Source: Nisaea sediminum
Lineage (GTDB): Bacteria; Pseudomonadota; Alphaproteobacteria; Thalassobaculales; Thalassobaculaceae
Assembly (NCBI RefSeq): GCF_014904705.1
Contig: NZ_JACZCQ010000002.1
Span: forward strand, 1-64,000
Reading direction: 5' to 3'
Length of the DNA stretch: 64,000 nt
A program made the translations under genes and the position numbers. Every line of letters begins with the position of its first letter. Position 1 is the stretch's first letter. Of the stretch, positions 27,981 to 38,078 are shown in pieces. The notes beneath the pieces are model-generated. The model worked only from the letters and a program-made list of their open reading frames with translations, searched no databases and was not told the origin of the DNA.

Positions 27981-28823
27981 ATGATCGCGAAGACCGTCAC
28001 CGTCGGACCCGTTTCCTTCTCCAACGACACGCCCTTCGTGCTGATCGCCGGCCCCTGCGCCATGGAGAGCCGCGAGCACACGATGGAGATGGCCGAGGCG
28101 CTTGCCGCGATCACGAAGGATCTCGGCATCGGCTTCGTCTACAAGAGTTCCTACGACAAGGCGAACCGCACCAGCGCCAGTGCTGGGCGCGGCATCGGGA
28201 TGGAGAAGGGGCTGCCGATCCTCGCCGAGGTGCGCGAGCGTTTCGGCTGTCCGGTTCTGACCGACGTGCACGATGCCTCGCAATGCGCGCCGGCAGCCGA
28301 ATATGTCGACATCCTGCAGATCCCGGCCTTCCTCTGCCGCCAGACCGACCTGCTGCTCGCTGCCGCCGAGACCGGCAAGGCGGTGAACGTCAAGAAGGGC
28401 CAGTTCCTCGCGCCCTGGGACATGGCGCCTGCCGTCGGAAAGATTGCGGGGGCAGGCAACCAGAATATTCTGCTGACCGAGCGCGGCACGAGCTTCGGCT
28501 ACAATACCCTGGTCACAGATATGCGCGGCCTGCCGACGATGGCGCAGACCGGCTATCCGGTGATCTTCGACGCGACTCATTCCGTGCAGCAGCCGGGCGG
28601 GCGCGGCAACAGCTCCGGCGGTCAGCGGGAGTTCGTCCCCGTGCTGGCGCGGGCCGCGGCCTCGGTCGGGGTCGCCGGCCTCTTCATCGAGACCCATCAG
28701 GACCCGGATACCGCGCCGAGCGACGGGCCGAACATGGTCCCCCTTGCAGAAATGCGCGCGCTGCTCGAAACTCTCCTCGCCTTCGATCGTCTCGCCAAGG
28801 CGAACCCGATCAGTCTCACATAG
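27981..28823 (+). CDS. kdsA: KDO-8-phosphate synthase, metal-dependent type
   Basis: KdsA condenses phosphoenolpyruvate with arabinose 5-phosphate for the inner core of lipopolysaccharide, so the organism makes KDO-type LPS. The 280-residue TIM barrel shows [26 protein letters not shown] and [12 protein letters not shown]. The Cys in AGPCAMES corresponds to the metal-ligand Cys of the Aquifex-type enzyme rather than the Asn of the E. coli type. A metal-dependent reaction is therefore predicted. GGAGCAG lies a few bases upstream of the ATG. Confidence 0.95.
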   Translation: MIAKTVTVGPVSFSNDTPFVLIAGPCAMESREHTMEMAEALAAITKDLGIGFVYKSSYDKANRTSASAGRGIGMEKGLPILAEVRERFGCPVLTDVHDASQCAPAAEYVDILQIPAFLCRQTDLLLAAAETGKAVNVKKGQFLAPWDMAPAVGKIAGAGNQNILLTERGTSFGYNTLVTDMRGLPTMAQTGYPVIFDATHSVQQPGGRGNSSGGQREFVPVLARAAASVGVAGLFIETHQDPDTAPSDGPNMVPLAEMRALLETLLAFDRLAKANPISLT

Positions 28824-28844
28824 CGCGCTGCAGGGAGCAGAAAT

Positions 28845-30251
28845 ATGCCGGTATTCTCGGACGGTCTTGGACTCGATGTCACTGCAGCCTCCGGAGAGGC
28901 CGCGGCATCTTTCGGCTCGACCGTCGAGGGCTATGTGCGTTTCACCCGCGACGTCGGTGACCGCCTGAAGGACACGCTGACCGCGGATCCGGATATGCCG
29001 CTGGCGCATGTGACCAAGGGCTACTTCATGAAGCTCTTCGGCACAGGCGCAATGTCCGTGCGGGCGGAAAAGGCGTTGGGGACGGCGACCGAGCTCTTCG
29101 CCCGCATGGACACGACCGATCGGGAGAAGGGCCACCTGGCCGCGCTCGGCGCCTGGTGTGCCGGCGACATCGAGGGCGCTGCCGATGCCTGGGAGCGGAT
29201 TCTGCTCGACGCGCCGCGCGACATGCTCGCGCTTCGGCTGGCGCATTTCGCCCACTTTTATGCCGGTAGCGGCGCCCGCATGCGGGATAGCGTCGCCCGG
29301 GTCATGTATGCTTGGGACAAGTCGCATCCGCTCTATGGCAATCTGATCGGGATGTACGGTTTCGGTCTGGAAGAGGCTGGCGATTACCGCAAGGGCGAGC
29401 GCTACGCCCGCGAAGCCGTCGAGATCGATCCGAAGGATGCCTGGTCCGTCCATGCCGTCGCCCATGTGATGGAGATGGAAGGCCGGCATCGCGAGGGGAT
29501 CGACTGGATCAAGGGGCTCGAGCCGCACTGGAACACGGTGCACAACTTCCGCTTTCACGTCTGGTGGCACCGGGCGCTCTTTCATCTCGAGCGCTACGAG
29601 CTGGACGAGGTGATGGCGCTCTACGATGCCCAGGTCGCGAGCGATCTGGAGGCGGACCAGTATCTCGACGTGGTGAATGCGGCGGCGCTGCTCTGGCGGC
29701 TCGAGCTTTATGGCATGCGGGTCGGTCCGGAGCGCTGGGCGCAGCTCGCCGATCTCGCCAAGAGGCATCTCGACGATCACGAACTGGTCTTCGTCTCCCT
29801 ACATTACCTGATGGCGCTGCTCGGCGCGGGCCGCATGAGTGAGGCCGCCGAGATGATCGAGAAACTGCGTGCCTATGCCGAGAGCGAGGCGACCCGGGAT
29901 CAGAATCAGGCGGAAATCACACGCAAGGTTGGCCTCGCGCTTGCTGAGGCGATGTCCGCGATCCGTTCCGGCAATCCGGCACGGGCCGTGAACCTGATCT
30001 GGCCGGTGCGCTACGATATACAGTCGATCGGCGGCAGCCACGCCCAGCGGGACGTGTTCGAGGAAATGCTGGTGGATGCCAGCCTGAAAGGCGGCGAGAC
30101 CGCAAAGGCGCGCGCGCTGCTCTCTGAGCGGACGGCAAAGAAGCCGAACAGCGCCTGGAGCTGGGAGCGCTACGGCGAGGCGCTGACCGGGTCGGGGCTG
30201 GATGCGTCCAAGGCCAGCGCCAAAGCGGCAGAACTTCGCGCAGCTCACTGA
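28845..30251 (+). CDS. TTC38-like tetratricopeptide repeat protein
   Basis: A 468-residue soluble helical protein built of TPR-like hairpins along its whole length, for example GFGLEEAGDYRKGERYAREAVEIDPKD split around residues 168-195. The central WSVHAVAHVMEMEGRHREG and FHVWWHRALFHLERYELDEV blocks are the strongly conserved parts of the TTC38 family found in bacteria and animals. The biochemical role is unknown. It begins 21 bases after kdsA, so it may be cotranscribed, and is followed by an inverted-repeat pair. Confidence 0.82.
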   Translation: MPVFSDGLGLDVTAASGEAAASFGSTVEGYVRFTRDVGDRLKDTLTADPDMPLAHVTKGYFMKLFGTGAMSVRAEKALGTATELFARMDTTDREKGHLAALGAWCAGDIEGAADAWERILLDAPRDMLALRLAHFAHFYAGSGARMRDSVARVMYAWDKSHPLYGNLIGMYGFGLEEAGDYRKGERYAREAVEIDPKDAWSVHAVAHVMEMEGRHREGIDWIKGLEPHWNTVHNFRFHVWWHRALFHLERYELDEVMALYDAQVASDLEADQYLDVVNAAALLWRLELYGMRVGPERWAQLADLAKRHLDDHELVFVSLHYLMALLGAGRMSEAAEMIEKLRAYAESEATRDQNQAEITRKVGLALAEAMSAIRSGNPARAVNLIWPVRYDIQSIGGSHAQRDVFEEMLVDASLKGGETAKARALLSERTAKKPNSAWSWERYGEALTGSGLDASKASAKAAELRAAH

Positions 30252-30266
30252 CCTCTCATCGTCACT

Positions 30267-30353
30267 AGTGGATCCCGATTTTCATCGGGATGACGACGGA
30301 TAGTTCGTCCGCGCGCACACTCCCCGTCATCCCGACGCACGTCGGGATCCACT
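30267..30353. repeat. Inverted pair of REP-like palindromes
   Basis: Two palindromic units lie head to head. The first (about 30267-30299) reads GTGGATCCCGAT - TTTC - ATCGGGATGACG. The second (about 30322-30353) reads CGTCATCCCGAC - GCAC - GTCGGGATCCAC. The second is the reverse complement of the first with a changed loop. The core GGATCCCGR/YCGGGATGAC resembles intergenic REP elements common in alphaproteobacterial genomes. It lies between convergent genes and may also aid termination. Confidence 0.75.
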
Positions 30354-30378
30354 GTCGGAGAGCGCTGGGCTCCTCCTC

Positions 30379-31356
30379 TCAAATCACCCGATGCACCGGC
30401 TCCTTGCCTTCCGACACATCGAGGATCGACTGCAGAGCCGTGCGGGCGATGTCGTCGAAGCACTCGTCGGTCCAGCAGAGCGCGTGCGGGGTGATGATCG
30501 TGTTGTCCATCGCGAGCAGAGGGCTGTCCGGCGAGATCGGCTCCTGTTCGGTGACGTCGAGGCCCGCCGCCGCGATTTCGCCAGAGGCGAGGGCTTCGGC
30601 GAGCGCCGCCTCGTCATGGATCGGACCGCGGGCGACATTGACGAAACAGGCGGTCGGCTTCATCCGGCGGAAGGCGTCGGCATTGATCATGTGCCGGGTC
30701 TCGTCATTCAGCGGGCAGGCGACCAGCAGGAAGTCCGCTGCGGCGAGCACATCCTCGAACCCAACCTTGCGCGCGCCGATGCACTGGAAGACATCCGCCT
30801 CGACATAGGGGTCGTAGACCTGGATTTCCTTGAAGAAGGGACGGGCGAGCGGAATCAGTTCCTGGCCGATACCGCCGGCGCCGATCATGCCGAGGGTGCG
30901 GCCGGTGAGGCCGATCCCCATATGGTCGACCCTTGCGTTCCACCGGCCCTCCCGGACGATCTCGTCCTTTTTGAAGAGCTTGCCCGAAAGCGCGAAGATC
31001 AGGGTGAGGGCGGCGACCGCGACCGGACGTCGGATCGCGATCGGCGTGTTGGTGACAGCGATTCCTTTGGCCTTACAGGCCTCGAGATCGACGGTGTCAA
31101 AGCCGACCCCGTTCCGGGCGAAGATCTTGACCCTGCAATCGTCCCCGCCGACGGAGGCCGCGGTGACGCGCGGCAGGTTGATGTGAATGGCATCGTAGCG
31201 CGCTGCGATGTCCGGCGTGATCTCCGTGACATCCTCCGGCAACCACTCCCATTCGATCTCGGGGTTGGCTTTCAGCAGATCGAAGAGCGCCGGATCGAAA
31301 ATCGGCTCGCCGGCCGCATTCATCAGATCCCGCGTGGTCGCGACCTTGAAGGTCAT
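30379..31356 (-). CDS. D-isomer-specific 2-hydroxyacid dehydrogenase
   Basis: A 325-residue NAD(P)-dependent oxidoreductase of the phosphoglycerate dehydrogenase/hydroxypyruvate reductase superfamily. It shows the Rossmann motif MIGAGGIGQELIPLA near residue 155. The catalytic set is Arg in NVARGPIHDE, Glu in TEQEPI and His in ITPHALCWTDE. The substrate is probably a small 2-oxoacid but cannot be fixed. It lies 31 bases downstream of an HpcH/HpaI aldolase on the same strand. That suggests one catabolic unit in which the aldolase handles a 2-keto acid and this enzyme reduces or oxidises it. Confidence 0.88.
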   Translation of the reverse strand: MTFKVATTRDLMNAAGEPIFDPALFDLLKANPEIEWEWLPEDVTEITPDIAARYDAIHINLPRVTAASVGGDDCRVKIFARNGVGFDTVDLEACKAKGIAVTNTPIAIRRPVAVAALTLIFALSGKLFKKDEIVREGRWNARVDHMGIGLTGRTLGMIGAGGIGQELIPLARPFFKEIQVYDPYVEADVFQCIGARKVGFEDVLAAADFLLVACPLNDETRHMINADAFRRMKPTACFVNVARGPIHDEAALAEALASGEIAAAGLDVTEQEPISPDSPLLAMDNTIITPHALCWTDECFDDIARTALQSILDVSEGKEPVHRVI

Positions 31357-31387
31357 CGCATTTCACTCCCTGGCTATTTGTTTGTTC

Positions 31388-32161
31388 TTATTTTCTGTCC
31401 GCCTGGCGCGCAGCATCGATCACGGAGGCGACGCCGCGCATCAGCAGGCCCTGGTCGGTGCCGACAGCGACCATGTTGAAGCCCATTTCGCGGGCCCGCG
31501 CCGCCCAGCTCTCGTCGGTCGCGAGGAAACCGAGGCCCTTGCCGTTCTTCCGCGCCGTGGTCACCGTCCACGCCACGGCGTCATGGAAGGCGGGATGATC
31601 GAAATCGCCCGGAATGCCGAGGAAGTTGGTGAGGTCGAACTGGCCGACCCAGAGTACGTCGATCCCGTCGACGGCGGCGATCTCCTCGACATTCTCCAGC
31701 CCGCGTTCGGTCTCGATCTGAGCGATCACCGTGATCTCGGAATTCGCCGCCGCGATCTTGTCCGCCGGCGCGCCGCCGCTGTAGCCGTCATGGGCGAACC
31801 CGAAGGCCGCGCCGCGGCGTCCGACGGGGGGATAGCGTGTCGCCTCGGCGATGGCGCGGGCCTGCTCGCCGCTTTCCACCATCGGCACCATGACGCCGCG
31901 CATGCCGATATCGAGGGCGCGGGCGAGAAAATGGTAGGCGCTTGCCGGAACCCGGGCCATCGGCACGATCGGCTGTCCCCGGCAGATCGCGGCCTGGCTC
32001 TTCAGGGTCTCGAAGCCGGCGCCGTTATGCTCCATGTCGTAGATCAGGTATTCGCAGCCGGCATTTGCGAAGATCTCCGGAACGCCTGAGCTGAAAAACT
32101 CGAACACCATGGCGCCGTAGATTGGCTCGCCCGCCATTGCCCGTTGCCTGATCCCCGACAT
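31388..32161 (-). CDS. HpcH/HpaI-family aldolase
   Basis: A 257-residue class II metal-dependent aldolase/citrate-lyase family TIM barrel. It has EYLIYDMEHNGAGFETL, GMRGVMVPMVESGEQARAI, RRGAAFGFAHDGY, and VIAQIETERGLENVEEIAAVDGIDVLWVGQFDL across residues 145-180. The Glu in QIETE and the Asp in GQFDL position the metal. Members cleave 4-hydroxy-2-oxo acids to pyruvate or related products; the substrate here is unknown. It is upstream of the 2-hydroxyacid dehydrogenase in the same orientation. Confidence 0.88.
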   Translation of the reverse strand: MSGIRQRAMAGEPIYGAMVFEFFSSGVPEIFANAGCEYLIYDMEHNGAGFETLKSQAAICRGQPIVPMARVPASAYHFLARALDIGMRGVMVPMVESGEQARAIAEATRYPPVGRRGAAFGFAHDGYSGGAPADKIAAANSEITVIAQIETERGLENVEEIAAVDGIDVLWVGQFDLTNFLGIPGDFDHPAFHDAVAWTVTTARKNGKGLGFLATDESWAARAREMGFNMVAVGTDQGLLMRGVASVIDAARQADRK

Positions 32162-32322
32162 CGTTCGTCCTCCCGTTTTCGCGGCCTGCGGGACCGCAAT
32201 CAGTCATGCTCGCTGATTTTACAGCTGAGACGGTAGCGCTGGCGGGTTCCGAGAGTCACTAGAGCGGTCCCCTTGCGCGCCCGCCGACTGTCGTTCCGAC
32301 GGGGACATAGCAGAGGCTGAAC

Positions 32323-32760
32323 TCAGTCGAGCACGAGGTGCGGCTCCCCGTTCGAGGTCTTCTGTGCCGTCCGGCCGTCCGCGTTCAGTGTGCAGCTGAC
32401 CCGCTGGCGCAGAGAGGAGAAGCTGGAAAACGTCACGACGTCGACCGGTTCGTCGAAATGGAAGGTCACCCGAAACCGACCGGGCATTTCCAGAAATTGG
32501 ACATCCTTGACCGTGGCCATGAAGCGTTGGCCGAGATACCGGCCAGAAACCCGATCCCCCTGCGAGACAGGACACGCGGGTTCGGTACGGCGGGCGGAAG
32601 CGGAAAGTGCGTTCCAGTCCTTGAAACCCTGGTCGCGGGCAATCCGCTCCAGCGCTTCGCTATGGGAAATCTCTGTGCCCATCGCGCTCAGGTCGTTGCG
32701 CAACTCGCGTGCACTGAGTTTCAGGTCGTCAATCGAGGGAGCGGATATAGCGCTGTTCAT
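32323..32760 (-). CDS. Glyoxalase-superfamily-associated protein
   Basis: A 145-residue protein with an N-terminal helical module, SIDDLKLSARELRNDL then ISHSEALERIARDQGFKDWNAL. This is the signature of small proteins annotated as glyoxalase superfamily (I recall Glyoxalase_8, unverified). The C-terminal half is a beta-rich barrel (GDRVSGRYLGQRFMATVKDV, FRVTFHFDEPVDVVTF). Start at ATG 32760, with AAAGG eight bases upstream. A promoter candidate lies at 32912-32939. There are no catalytic metal ligands I can point to, so an enzymatic role is uncertain. Confidence 0.7.
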   Translation of the reverse strand: MNSAISAPSIDDLKLSARELRNDLSAMGTEISHSEALERIARDQGFKDWNALSASARRTEPACPVSQGDRVSGRYLGQRFMATVKDVQFLEMPGRFRVTFHFDEPVDVVTFSSFSSLRQRVSCTLNADGRTAQKTSNGEPHLVLD

Positions 32761-32911
32761 GGCAAACCTTTCATCGCCACGACATGCGGAATGTGAATGG
32801 TGCTCGCCTTGCCATTCCCGCATGCCAGAGGCATCGGTTCTGTCATTTCAACGCAGGAGGCTGTTCACCGTGACAGTGCCGCGAGCGGCGGGTAAGCCCG
32901 ACCCGGGCCGG

Positions 32912-32939
32912 ACCATAGCCGATGCCGCATTGTTGTCAA
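32912..32939 (-). promoter_or_regulatory. Predicted promoter for the glyoxalase-family gene
   Basis: On the minus strand TTGACA (32939-32934) and TATGGT (32917-32912) are separated by 16 bases. The implied leader is long, about 145 bases. The remaining 197-base gap (32761-32957) shows no gene. Confidence 0.4.
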
Positions 32940-32957
32940 CAGCCCCTCGAGGCGTGT

Positions 32958-33431
32958 TCAGTAGGGCGTTCCATTCTTGCTGGTGAAGACATACGTGCCG
33001 GTCTTTCCGTCCGCGACGAGATCCACATCCGGGTAGTGACCGACATCGCCCGGCGTCCGGTCGCCGATCTCGAGATAGCTTGCCGGCGCGCCGGAGCGAT
33101 TCACCAGGCAATGGCCGTCGGGCACGTTCTTCGGGAAGGCGGCGCACATTCCGGCGGTCAGGACCTGCTCGCCGTCATCCGTGATCAGGGTCAGTTCGCC
33201 GGACACCACGTAGACGAACTCGTCCTGCATGGTGTGCCAGTGACGGATGGCGGAGCCCTGTCCCGGCGGCAGGGTGGTCAGGTTGACGCCGAAATTAACC
33301 AACCCGCCATGATCGCCGAGCCGGCGTTTCTCGCGCGCCTCGCAGCCTTTTTGGAACTGTTCCGGATAGCCGCTGCCGATCCGCGGTTTGACGTCCATCG
33401 GATCAAAGGCCGGGCCGGTGAGTTTCGACAT
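32958..33431 (-). CDS. Cupin-domain protein
   Basis: A 157-residue protein with one cupin barrel. Motif 1 is AIRHWHTMQDEFVYVVSGE, with H-x-H and a downstream Glu as metal ligands. Motif 2 is FPKNVPDGHCLVNRS, supplying the last His. A C-terminal extension (DVDLVADGKTGTYVFTSKNG) resembles proteins annotated as quercetin dioxygenase-like cupins. The reaction is unknown. I start at ATG 33431, preceded by GAGAGAG, because the longer frame does not look coding. It is divergent from eno. Confidence 0.82.
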   Translation of the reverse strand: MSKLTGPAFDPMDVKPRIGSGYPEQFQKGCEAREKRRLGDHGGLVNFGVNLTTLPPGQGSAIRHWHTMQDEFVYVVSGELTLITDDGEQVLTAGMCAAFPKNVPDGHCLVNRSGAPASYLEIGDRTPGDVGHYPDVDLVADGKTGTYVFTSKNGTPY

Positions 33432-33468
33432 TGCTCTCTCCCTCGTCGCGTGTGTCCGGAGCATATGA

Positions 33469-34878
<1,410 letters not shown>

Positions 34879-34900
34879 CACTTTTTACGTGACAAACCCG

Positions 34901-34937
34901 CCCGGAGGCTTCGTGCAAGCCTCCGGGTGAGTCTTTT
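34901..34937 (+). terminator. Rho-independent terminator after eno
   Basis: An 11-base-pair stem, CCCGGAGGCTT (34901-34911) with AAGCCTCCGGG (34917-34927), has a CGTGC loop. It is followed after five bases by a T5 run. Confidence 0.85.
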
Positions 34938-35043
34938 TCGCAACATATTGTTCCGATTGGGAACCTTAAATTCAAGGTTCTCATTTCGTTCACGTTGACC
35001 GCCCGATTCGCCGGTGATTCACTCCTGCGTAACGGAGGAGCTG

Positions 35044-35439
35044 ATGACTCTCGCATTCGAGATCAAACGTCGCGCAAAGCATATCGTAGGGCCGGTCATC
35101 GGCTGCCTGCTCCTCGGCTATTTCGTCTTTCATGCCGTCGAGGGCGACCGGGGCGTTCACGCCTGGCGCGCGCTTGACAGCAAGATCGAGGCCGCCGAGG
35201 CCCGTCTCGCGGTCCTGCGGGAGCGCCGTGAGGCACTCGAGAAGAAGGTGGCCATGCTGCATCCGGAAAGCATCGACCGGGATCTCCTGACGGAACAGGC
35301 CCGCATCGTCCTGAACTATCAGGGGCGGGACGAGTTCGTGCTCCAGGACCTTGCCGGTTATCAGGATGCCATTTCGCTCGATGGGCTGACCGCGCCGGTC
35401 GAAACGCAGGCGATTTCAATAGCTTCACATATGAATTAA
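35044..35439 (+). CDS. ftsB: Septum formation initiator FtsB/DivIC
   Basis: A 131-residue bitopic membrane protein of the divisome that forms a complex with FtsL and FtsQ. One membrane helix (about residues 14-34, IVGPVIGCLLLGYFVFHAV) is followed by a coiled coil (LDSKIEAAEARLAVLRERREALEKKVAML in two heptad stretches). The conserved close is DRDLLTEQARIVLNYQGRDEFVL. A strong GGAGGAG site fixes ATG 35044. eno-ftsB-pdhA order is typical of the class. Confidence 0.92.
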   Translation: MTLAFEIKRRAKHIVGPVIGCLLLGYFVFHAVEGDRGVHAWRALDSKIEAAEARLAVLRERREALEKKVAMLHPESIDRDLLTEQARIVLNYQGRDEFVLQDLAGYQDAISLDGLTAPVETQAISIASHMN

Positions 35440-35443
35440 CCGT

Positions 35444-35476
35444 AATAAGGTTAATTATCATAATTACCTTATTTTT
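35444..35476. promoter_or_regulatory. AT-rich inverted repeat between ftsB and pdhA
   Basis: AATAAGG-T-TAATTA and TAATTA-CCTTATT form an imperfect 13-base-pair palindrome with a TCA loop, followed by T4-5. It may act as a weak terminator for ftsB or as an operator in front of pdhA. It stands out as the most AT-rich spot of the neighbourhood. Confidence 0.5.
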
Positions 35477-35492
35477 CAATAAGTTAACTCTG

Positions 35493-35521
35493 TTGAAAAT
35501 CAGGTTAATTTGAAGTATTTC
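35493..35521 (+). promoter_or_regulatory. Predicted promoter of pdhABC
   Basis: TTGAAA (35493-35498) and TATTTC (35516-35521) have a 17-base spacer. The implied leader before the pdhA ATG is about 65 bases. Confidence 0.45.
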
Positions 35522-35592
35522 TCTTTTGACACCAAGTGAGGCGGAGATCGTTTCGTCAAAGCGACGCCTCGTTCCGGTTGAAAGGGAGAGAG

Positions 35593-36636
35593 ATGGCTCA
35601 AGCGAAGTCAGCCGCTGGCGGCAGCCGCGGCGCATCCACGCGGACTCGTAAATCCCGCACCAGCAGCCCGCCGAAAAACAATGTCGCGGAACTTCTTCCG
35701 TATTACCGCGACATGCTGCTCATCCGCCGTTTCGAAGAGAAGGCAGGGCAGATGTACGGCATGGGGCTGATCGGCGGGTTCTGCCATCTCTATATCGGCC
35801 AGGAAGCGGTCGTGGTCGGCATGCAGGCGGCGATCGGCAAGGGCGACAAGGTCGTGACCAGCTACCGCGATCACGGTCACATGCTGGCCTGCGGGATGGA
35901 TGCCAAAGGCGTCATGGCGGAGCTGACCGGCCGGATCGGCGGTTACTCCAAGGGCAAGGGCGGCTCGATGCACATGTTCAGCCGCGAGAAGGATTTCTAC
36001 GGCGGCCACGGTATCGTCGCGGCGCAGGTTCCGATCGGCACCGGCCTGGCCTTCGCGAACAAGTACAACGGCTCGACAGAGGTGAGCCTGACCTATCTCG
36101 GAGACGGCGCCCTCAATCAGGGGCAGGTCTACGAGAGTTTCAACATGGCGTCCCTCTGGAAGCTGCCGGTCATCTACATCATCGAGAACAACAAATACGC
36201 CATGGGCACCTCCGTGACCCGTGCGGCGGCCGGCACCTCGCTCTTCCAGCGCGGCGCGGCCTATGGCATCCCGGGCGCGGAAGTGGACGGCATGGACGTC
36301 GTTGCCGTGCACGAGGCGGCGGAGAAGGCGGTGAAGCACTGCCGCGCCGGCAAGGGCCCCTACATCCTCGAAATGAAAACCTACCGCTATCGTGGCCATT
36401 CCATGTCCGATCCGGCGAAGTACCGGACCAAGGAAGAGGTCAATAAGATGCGGCAGGAGCACGATCCGATCGACCATCTGCGCGCGACGCTGTTGGAGAT
36501 GGGTGTCGACGAGGACGAGCTGAAAGGCATCGACAAGGAGATCAAGGCGATCGTCACCGACGCCGCCGATTTCGCGCAATCGAGCCCGGAGCCGGATCCG
36601 TCCGAGCTCTATACGGACATCCTGGTCGAAGCATAA
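35593..36636 (+). CDS. pdhA: Pyruvate dehydrogenase E1 component, alpha subunit
   Basis: E1-alpha binds thiamine diphosphate and, with E1-beta, decarboxylates pyruvate in the pyruvate dehydrogenase complex. The 347-residue protein has a basic N-terminal extension (RGASTRTRKSRTSSPPKNN). LLIRRFEEKAGQMYGMG and TSYRDHGHMLACGMD follow. The ThDP motif GDGALNQGQVYESFNMASLW and KTYRYRGHSMSDPAKYRTKEE, the phosphorylation-loop region of mitochondrial-type E1-alpha, come later. AAGGGAGAGAG precedes ATG 35593. It heads a compact pdhABC operon. Confidence 0.96.
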   Translation: MAQAKSAAGGSRGASTRTRKSRTSSPPKNNVAELLPYYRDMLLIRRFEEKAGQMYGMGLIGGFCHLYIGQEAVVVGMQAAIGKGDKVVTSYRDHGHMLACGMDAKGVMAELTGRIGGYSKGKGGSMHMFSREKDFYGGHGIVAAQVPIGTGLAFANKYNGSTEVSLTYLGDGALNQGQVYESFNMASLWKLPVIYIIENNKYAMGTSVTRAAAGTSLFQRGAAYGIPGAEVDGMDVVAVHEAAEKAVKHCRAGKGPYILEMKTYRYRGHSMSDPAKYRTKEEVNKMRQEHDPIDHLRATLLEMGVDEDELKGIDKEIKAIVTDAADFAQSSPEPDPSELYTDILVEA

Positions 36637-36690
36637 GTCAGCGCGTGGGCGCCGCGCCGCATCGCGCGCGGACCGCGGGAGGGAAAGAGA

Positions 36691-38064
36691 ATGAGCGTAC
36701 AGATCCTGATGCCGGCCCTGTCGCCGACCATGACGGAAGGCAAGCTGGCGACCTGGATGGTCAAGGAGGGCGACACGGTCTCCGCTGGAGACGTCATCGC
36801 TGAGATCGAGACCGACAAGGCGACCATGGAGGTCGAGGCGGTCGACGAGGGCGTCATCGGCAAGATCCTGGTCGAGGCGGGCACTGAGAACGTCGCGGTG
36901 AACACGCCGATCGCGGTGCTGCTGGAAGAGGGCGAGGACGCTAGCGCGCCCGAGGCTGCCCCTGCCGCAGCGCCGGCCGCGGAACCGGCGCCGGCTCCGG
37001 CTGCAGAGGCCCCTGCCGCGGCACCGTCAGCGCCCGCCGCCAAGGCGCCGGCGAGCGACGAGGACAAATATTTCGACAAGGTCCAGACCCAGACCATCCG
37101 CGAGGCCCTGCGCGACGCGATGGCGGAGGAGATGCGCTCCGACGAGCGCGTCTTCGTGATGGGCGAGGAAGTGGCCGAGTACCAGGGCGCCTACAAGGTG
37201 ACCCAGGGGCTGCTGCAGGAATTCGGCGACAAGCGCGTGATCGACACGCCGATCACCGAGCACGGTTTTGCCGGTCTCGCCGTCGGCGCCGCCTTCGGCG
37301 GACTGAAGCCGGTCGTCGAGTTCATGACTTTCAACTTCGCCATGCAGGCGATCGACCACATCATCAACTCGGCGGCCAAGACTCTCTACATGTCCGGCGG
37401 CCAGATGGGCTGCCCGATCGTCTTCCGCGGCCCGAACGGTGCCGCCGCCCGCGTCGCGGCGCAGCACTCCCAGTGTTATGCCAGTTGGTACGCCCATTGC
37501 CCGGGCCTGAAGGTGGTTGCGCCCTATTCGGCTTCCGACGCCAAGGGCCTGCTCAAATCCGCCATCCGTGACCCGAACCCGGTGATCTTCCTCGAGAACG
37601 AGGTGCTCTACGGCCAGTCCTTCGAGGTGCCGGAGAGCGAGGATTTCACCGTGCCGATCGGCAAGGCCAAGGTCGTGCGCGAAGGCACGGACGTCACCAT
37701 CACCGCCTTCTCGATCATGGTCGGCAAGGCGCTGCAGGCGGCGGAGAAGCTGGCGGAAGAGGGGATCAGCGCCGAGGTCATCGACCTGCGGACGATCCGC
37801 CCGCTTGATACCGAGACCATCGTCGATTCGCTGAGGAAGACCAACCGCCTTGTCACCTGCGAGGAGGGCTGGGCGACCTGCGGCATCGGCTCGGAGATCG
37901 CGGCGCTCATGATGGAGCAGGCCTTCGACTATCTGGACGCGCCGGTCGCGCGGGTTTCGGGCGCGGACGTGCCGATGCCCTACGCGGCCAATCTCGAGGC
38001 GCTTGCCGTACCGCAAGCCGCCAATATCGTCGAGGCGGCGAAATCCGTCTGCTACCGCGCCTGA
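36691..38064 (+). CDS. pdhB: Pyruvate dehydrogenase E1 component, beta subunit, with N-terminal lipoyl domain
   Basis: E1-beta pairs with PdhA to form the pyruvate-decarboxylating enzyme. Unusually it starts with a lipoyl domain (residues 1-80, K43 in [11 protein letters not shown]). An Ala/Pro-rich linker (about 85-125) follows, then the transketolase-like domain: [33 protein letters not shown] and [18 protein letters not shown] lipoyl-bearing E1-beta is known in several alphaproteobacteria. Its lipoyl module is almost the same as that of PdhC, even at DNA level. Length 457 residues. It follows pdhA by 54 bases. Confidence 0.96.
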   Translation: MSVQILMPALSPTMTEGKLATWMVKEGDTVSAGDVIAEIETDKATMEVEAVDEGVIGKILVEAGTENVAVNTPIAVLLEEGEDASAPEAAPAAAPAAEPAPAPAAEAPAAAPSAPAAKAPASDEDKYFDKVQTQTIREALRDAMAEEMRSDERVFVMGEEVAEYQGAYKVTQGLLQEFGDKRVIDTPITEHGFAGLAVGAAFGGLKPVVEFMTFNFAMQAIDHIINSAAKTLYMSGGQMGCPIVFRGPNGAAARVAAQHSQCYASWYAHCPGLKVVAPYSASDAKGLLKSAIRDPNPVIFLENEVLYGQSFEVPESEDFTVPIGKAKVVREGTDVTITAFSIMVGKALQAAEKLAEEGISAEVIDLRTIRPLDTETIVDSLRKTNRLVTCEEGWATCGIGSEIAALMMEQAFDYLDAPVARVSGADVPMPYAANLEALAVPQAANIVEAAKSVCYRA

Positions 38065-38078
38065 GGGAGAGAGACGCC

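Noticed and set aside
26946-29780. A 944-codon open frame on the minus strand across pyrG, kdsA and the TPR gene
   Set aside because: It is antisense to three genes with complete, recognisable motifs. Its composition (Arg/His/Gly-rich, no domains) is what GC-rich coding DNA gives in a shadow frame.
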